From Acidobacteriota bacterium (GTDB lineage: Bacteria; Acidobacteriota; Terriglobia; Bryobacterales; Bryobacteraceae): 53,980 bases of DNA. Below are positions 49,968 through 53,980 of this stretch, in pieces. Position 1 is the first letter of the stretch. Each line of letters opens with the position of its first letter. The notes under the pieces were generated by a model. That model saw only the letters and a list, made by a program, of their open reading frames with translations. It was not told the DNA's origin and did not search any database. The stretch covers positions 1 to 53,980 of the forward strand of contig JAJYCN010000002.1 in assembly GCA_021778335.1 (NCBI GenBank), in the 5' to 3' direction. The translations under genes and the position numbers were made by a program.

Positions 49968-51209
49968 TTACGCAGACCAGAGGCGGGCGAGCGGGACGCC
50001 GTGGAGGTTGGCGGCGAAGGGGATGACCTCCGTGCCGGTGTAGAGGACCACGCCGCGGATCCACTTCTTGCCGGCGGCTTCGGCGAGGGCTTGCAGGCCG
50101 CGTATGTCACGAGCGCCGAGCGTGGCGGCGGCTTTCACCTCGATTCCTGCGAGGCGGCCGGAGGCGTCTTCGACTACGATGTCCACTTCCTGTCCGGAGA
50201 CGGTTCGCCAGAAGTAAAGCTGTGGCCGCGCGTGGCTCCAGGTGCATTGTTTTCGCAGTTCCATGAAGACGTAATTTTCGAGGATTGCGCCGGCGAGATT
50301 TCCTTCCTGCTTAATTCGCTCCGGCGTCGCGCCGAGCGAGTGGGCAAGGAGACCGGTGTCGTTCAGGTAAACCTTGGGGGCTTGGATGACTCGCTTGCCC
50401 AGGTTGACGGCCCAGGGCGAAAGTAATTGGACGAGGAACGTTGCCTCCAGGAGTGCAAAGTAGCGTTTCAGCGTGGATTGGGGCAGGGCCATGGCTCGCG
50501 AGAGGTCGGCGAAGTTGAGTAGTCCGCCCGCGCGGGCGGCGACAACGGAGAGAAGACGGGGGACGGCGGTGATGTCCGCGATGTTGGCGAGGTCGCGGAT
50601 GTCGCGCTGGAGCGTGGTCATCAGGTAGGACTGGAACCAGGCGTCGCGCCGCGCCGGCTTTGAGCGGGCTACGGCGGGTGGATATCCGCCCGCGACCATC
50701 ATTTCGAGTAGTTCGTCCCAGGGGCAAGGTGCGGAACCGGCGAACCAGTCCGGGTGCTTACGCGCGAGGAGGGTATCGACGAAGGTTTCGGCGACGCCGC
50801 GGATTTCGCCTTGGGAGAACGGCCAGAGGGTCAGGACTTCCATGCGGCCGGAGAGGGCTTCGGAGAGCTTGGGCAGGAGGAGTACGTTCGCTGAGCCGGT
50901 GAGCAGGAAGCGTCCGGGGCGGCGCTCGCGGTCGATGGCGGCTTTGATGACGGGGAAGATCCCGGGAACGCGCTGGACTTCATCGAGAGTTACGGGAGCA
51001 CTCAGGCCGGCGACGAAGCCATTGGGGTCGTTTGTGGCGGCGGAAAGAAGGCCGGGGTCGTCGAAGGTGAGATAGCGGCGGGCGGGACCCGGGAGATCGG
51101 GCGATTGTACGAGCGTACTCTTGCCTGTTTGCCGGGCTCCGTTGATGAGGACGGCGGGGGTATCGGACAGGGCGTCGGAGAGTTGCGTTGCGAGGTGACG
51201 CCGGACCAT
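49968..51209 (-). CDS. AAA ATPase with DUF4143 domain
   Basis: The product has about 413 residues. Walker A is INGARQTGKSTLVQ, Walker B PVTLDEVQRVPGIF and sensor LLTGSANVLLLP; the winged-helix/DUF4143 part has LNFADLSRAMALPQSTLKRY, KVYLNDTGLLAHSLG and a PD-(D/E)xK-like stretch (SGQEVDIVVEDASGRLAGIE, VKAAATLG). These ATPases are widespread, often solitary, and of unknown role. The start could be ATG 51209 or TTG 51245; the longer form begins in the palindrome at 51230-51244. Converges with rarA, 13 nt between stops. Confidence 0.82.
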   Translation of the reverse strand: MVRRHLATQLSDALSDTPAVLINGARQTGKSTLVQSPDLPGPARRYLTFDDPGLLSAATNDPNGFVAGLSAPVTLDEVQRVPGIFPVIKAAIDRERRPGRFLLTGSANVLLLPKLSEALSGRMEVLTLWPFSQGEIRGVAETFVDTLLARKHPDWFAGSAPCPWDELLEMMVAGGYPPAVARSKPARRDAWFQSYLMTTLQRDIRDLANIADITAVPRLLSVVAARAGGLLNFADLSRAMALPQSTLKRYFALLEATFLVQLLSPWAVNLGKRVIQAPKVYLNDTGLLAHSLGATPERIKQEGNLAGAILENYVFMELRKQCTWSHARPQLYFWRTVSGQEVDIVVEDASGRLAGIEVKAAATLGARDIRGLQALAEAAGKKWIRGVVLYTGTEVIPFAANLHGVPLARLWSA

Positions 51210-51229
51210 GGTCTTATCATCGCCCGGGA

Positions 51230-51272
51230 GGTGGTTGATAATCAACCAGTAGGTGGATGATTATCAACCACC
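51230..51272. promoter_or_regulatory. Paired palindromes (15-bp inverted repeat) at the DUF4143 gene start
   Basis: GGTGGTTGATAATCA (51230-51244) is repeated as its exact reverse complement at 51258-51272, 13 nt apart. Each arm lies in its own palindrome: GGTTGAT-A-ATCAACC (51233-51247, perfect) and GGATGAT-T-ATCAACC (51255-51269, one mismatch), with centres 22 bp apart, two helical turns. This geometry fits two operators for a dimeric repressor, possibly for autoregulation of the ATPase gene. Alternatively it is a long hairpin ending transcripts from the FG-GAP gene. Confidence 0.65.
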
Positions 51273-51274
51273 GG

Positions 51275-52366
51275 TTAGGAGGGCGCGTGCTTGGGATGAC
51301 GGGAGTGCGCCGGACCGGCGCCGTTGTTCAGCCAGACGTCGATGCGCGTGGTGTCCCAACTGTAGGGTTTGTCGATGATGTCCAGATCGCCGTCGCCGTC
51401 GACATCGGCCAGTTTGCCTTCGTGCCATCCTTCGCCTTTGTCGAGGAATGTCTTGCGGAAATGGCCGTGGCCGTCGCCGTAGAGGATCCAGGCCGTCGCG
51501 TTCGGGTTGTCAATGCCGGGCTTGGTGGTCCAACGGCCCATCTCGGCGGCGAAGATGTCGAGGTTGCCATCGCCGTCGACATCGCCCAAGTCGAGCGCAT
51601 GGCCGTGGATCATGTCGCGGCCGAGCAGGTTGCGGCCTTTCCATGAGGAGGAATCCGCGGGGTCTCCCGTGCACTCGTAGAACATCAGGGGACCGGAGCC
51701 GTCGCCCGGGGCGATGACGACCTGGGCGTTCTTGCCGGGTTTGAACTTGCCCGCGCCTTGATACTTGAACCAGTAGTTGCCTGCGAGCAGATCCGGGCGG
51801 CCGTCGCCGTCCACGTCGAAAACGTCCTGGCCTTCGGCGTACTTCGCGGCATTCTGCCCGCCTTCGCCGGCCTGCCCGGAGAAGACGACGTGTAACGGCC
51901 ATGGTCCGGAATGCCTTGGATCTGGGGGAATCTCGGCGAGGAACAGCGTCTTGGCCTGTTGGTTCCAGAAGATGAGTGGTGGCTTTCCCGTGCCTTCGAT
52001 GTCGGCGAAGATCTGGTCGTGCTGCTGGCGAGCGCCGCCGGCCCCGACGGTGAGGAAGTTCGGATCGATGACGTAGCGGGACCACCCGTTCCCAATGCGC
52101 CGGTACCAGACGAGCGCCGGGGGCATGACGCGAAAGCTGAGGACATAATCCGTGGCGGGACTGCTTTTATCCAGCCTGGCCACTAGCAGGCCGGTGTGCT
52201 CGGGAGATTTGCCGGGTATGGGGAGGTTCCCGTTCTTGCTGGTGAGATGCACCCAATGGATGTCACGGGCAAGGACGGGAGACCCGGGGAGGATAGCGAA
52301 GCATGCCACAAAACATAGGCCTTGGAGGACGACGCGGCTGTCAAGGCCGCTGTTCTTCTCGCTCAC
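51275..52366 (-). CDS. Secreted FG-GAP/VCBS repeat protein
   Basis: The product has 363 residues. A signal-type hydrophobic stretch (VVLQGLCFVACFAILPGSPV) is followed by a beta-propeller of FG-GAP type with three Asp-rich calcium loops: DVFDVDGDGRPDLLAGN, DLGDVDGDGNLDIFAAE and LADVDGDGDLDIIDKP. Function unknown; such propellers bind ligands or sugars outside the cell. The 5' end overlaps the small upstream frame by 26 nt. It is read toward the palindromes at 51230-51272, which lie just past its stop. Confidence 0.75.
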   Translation of the reverse strand: MSEKNSGLDSRVVLQGLCFVACFAILPGSPVLARDIHWVHLTSKNGNLPIPGKSPEHTGLLVARLDKSSPATDYVLSFRVMPPALVWYRRIGNGWSRYVIDPNFLTVGAGGARQQHDQIFADIEGTGKPPLIFWNQQAKTLFLAEIPPDPRHSGPWPLHVVFSGQAGEGGQNAAKYAEGQDVFDVDGDGRPDLLAGNYWFKYQGAGKFKPGKNAQVVIAPGDGSGPLMFYECTGDPADSSSWKGRNLLGRDMIHGHALDLGDVDGDGNLDIFAAEMGRWTTKPGIDNPNATAWILYGDGHGHFRKTFLDKGEGWHEGKLADVDGDGDLDIIDKPYSWDTTRIDVWLNNGAGPAHSRHPKHAPS

Positions 52367-52556
52367 GCTCTGCTACCCGGAACTCGGTGAACACGTCCAT
52401 TAGGTTGGGCTTAGAGGCCGCACCACGGAGTTTCTTCCAGGCGGGTTCTTCGGATAGCACGGCACGCGGCGTTCTGCTTCGGCCGAGGTTGAATGCGTAA
52501 CGGCGGACCTTCGAGAATGCGAGCCGGAGCTTCGACAACAGAGTGAACAGGTCCAT
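52341..52556 (-). CDS. Small basic protein between ftsH and the FG-GAP gene
   Basis: The product has 71 residues: MDLFTLLSKLRLAFSKVRRY, then AFNLGRSRTPRAVLSEEPAW and KPNLMDVFTEFRVAEREREE. It is basic at the N-terminus and charged at the C-terminus, with no membrane segment. GCGAGGG precedes the ATG by about 3-4 nt. It starts 16 nt after the ftsH stop and overlaps the FG-GAP gene by 26 nt. No family recognised; a chance frame is possible. Confidence 0.4.
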   Translation of the reverse strand: MDLFTLLSKLRLAFSKVRRYAFNLGRSRTPRAVLSEEPAWKKLRGAASKPNLMDVFTEFRVAEREREEQRP

Positions 52557-52572
52557 CGGCCCTCGCCGAACC

Positions 52573-53980
<1,408 letters not shown>

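Noticed and set aside
51257-51646. Plus-strand frame starting in the palindrome (MIINHRLGG)
   Set aside because: It runs antisense through the FG-GAP gene, whose Asp-rich calcium loops are clearly the real coding sequence.

Overview
The window is a high-GC bacterial chromosome segment with no rRNA, tRNA, CRISPR array or intact insertion sequence that I can see. The gene content points to Acidobacteriota, most likely a Bryobacterales/Solibacteraceae relative. The reasons are several Tat-exported sugar-acid enzymes (two mandelate-racemase/muconate-lactonizing enzymes and a mannonate-dehydratase-like protein), an exported RraA-like protein, a single-domain exported VWA protein, a DUF5658-type membrane protein and a complete Tad pilus locus beside a LuxR/TonB pair. 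This assignment is inference from gene content; no phylogeny was run.

Layout. 0.3-3.3 kb: a minus-strand three-gene sugar-acid operon (enolase-superfamily enzyme, exported RraA-like protein, TIM-barrel isomerase), headed by a 16-unit heptanucleotide repeat. 3.5-5.8 kb: M28 peptidase and galT. 5.8-8.1 kb: a LuxR-type regulator with a degenerate receiver, translationally coupled to a glycine-rich TonB-like protein and divergent from the Tad operon across about 860 bp that contains several GTAC-centred palindromes. 9.0-21.8 kb: the Tad/Flp operon, in order tadE, a tadE/F-like gene, tadG, a GT-C-like membrane protein, three Flp pilins, cpaB, secretin, cpaE, cpaF, tadB and tadC. A double-hairpin-plus-heptad element lies between tadB and tadC. 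21.9-25.8 kb: a 32-residue single-TM microprotein, a terpenoid-cyclase-like protein with no ordinary start codon, a Tat-exported DUF362 protein and a GT-C glycosyltransferase. The last three are fused by start/stop overlaps. 25.8-31.8 kb: a rearranged glycan-type region with two tandem paralogous membrane proteins, a second GT-C enzyme, a 170-bp duplication of DUF362 DNA, and remnants of a CDP-paratose 2-epimerase-like gene and of a third membrane paralogue.

31.8-40.4 kb: a J-domain gene overlapping the prepilin peptidase that the Tad locus needs, a DUF5658-like protein, a VWA protein, an AlkA-type glycosylase, a lipoprotein, the second enolase-superfamily enzyme, a STAS protein, a mannonate-dehydratase-like protein, a secreted GH13 enzyme and a six-CxxC zinc-ribbon protein. 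40.5-43.4 kb: a toxin-antitoxin islet (RHH/PIN, MNT/HEPN and a PIN-like remnant) with small orphan genes. 43.6-54 kb: housekeeping genes (rsmE, ruvA, ruvB, folK, a DUF218 protein, a TrmH-family methyltransferase, rarA and ftsH, the last cut by the window edge), plus an AAA/DUF4143 ATPase whose 5' end carries paired palindromes, and an FG-GAP protein.

The most interesting possibility is a surface-organelle programme. The Tad secretion machine carries a GT-C-like enzyme translationally coupled to its first pilin. It is followed on the same strand by a coupled terpenoid-cyclase-like/DUF362/GT-C set and by duplicated GT-C-like proteins with cysteine-containing C-terminal domains. This arrangement would fit polyprenol- or terpenoid-linked sugar transfer to pilins or other surface material. 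That function is a hypothesis; the gene order, overlaps and motifs are what the sequence shows.
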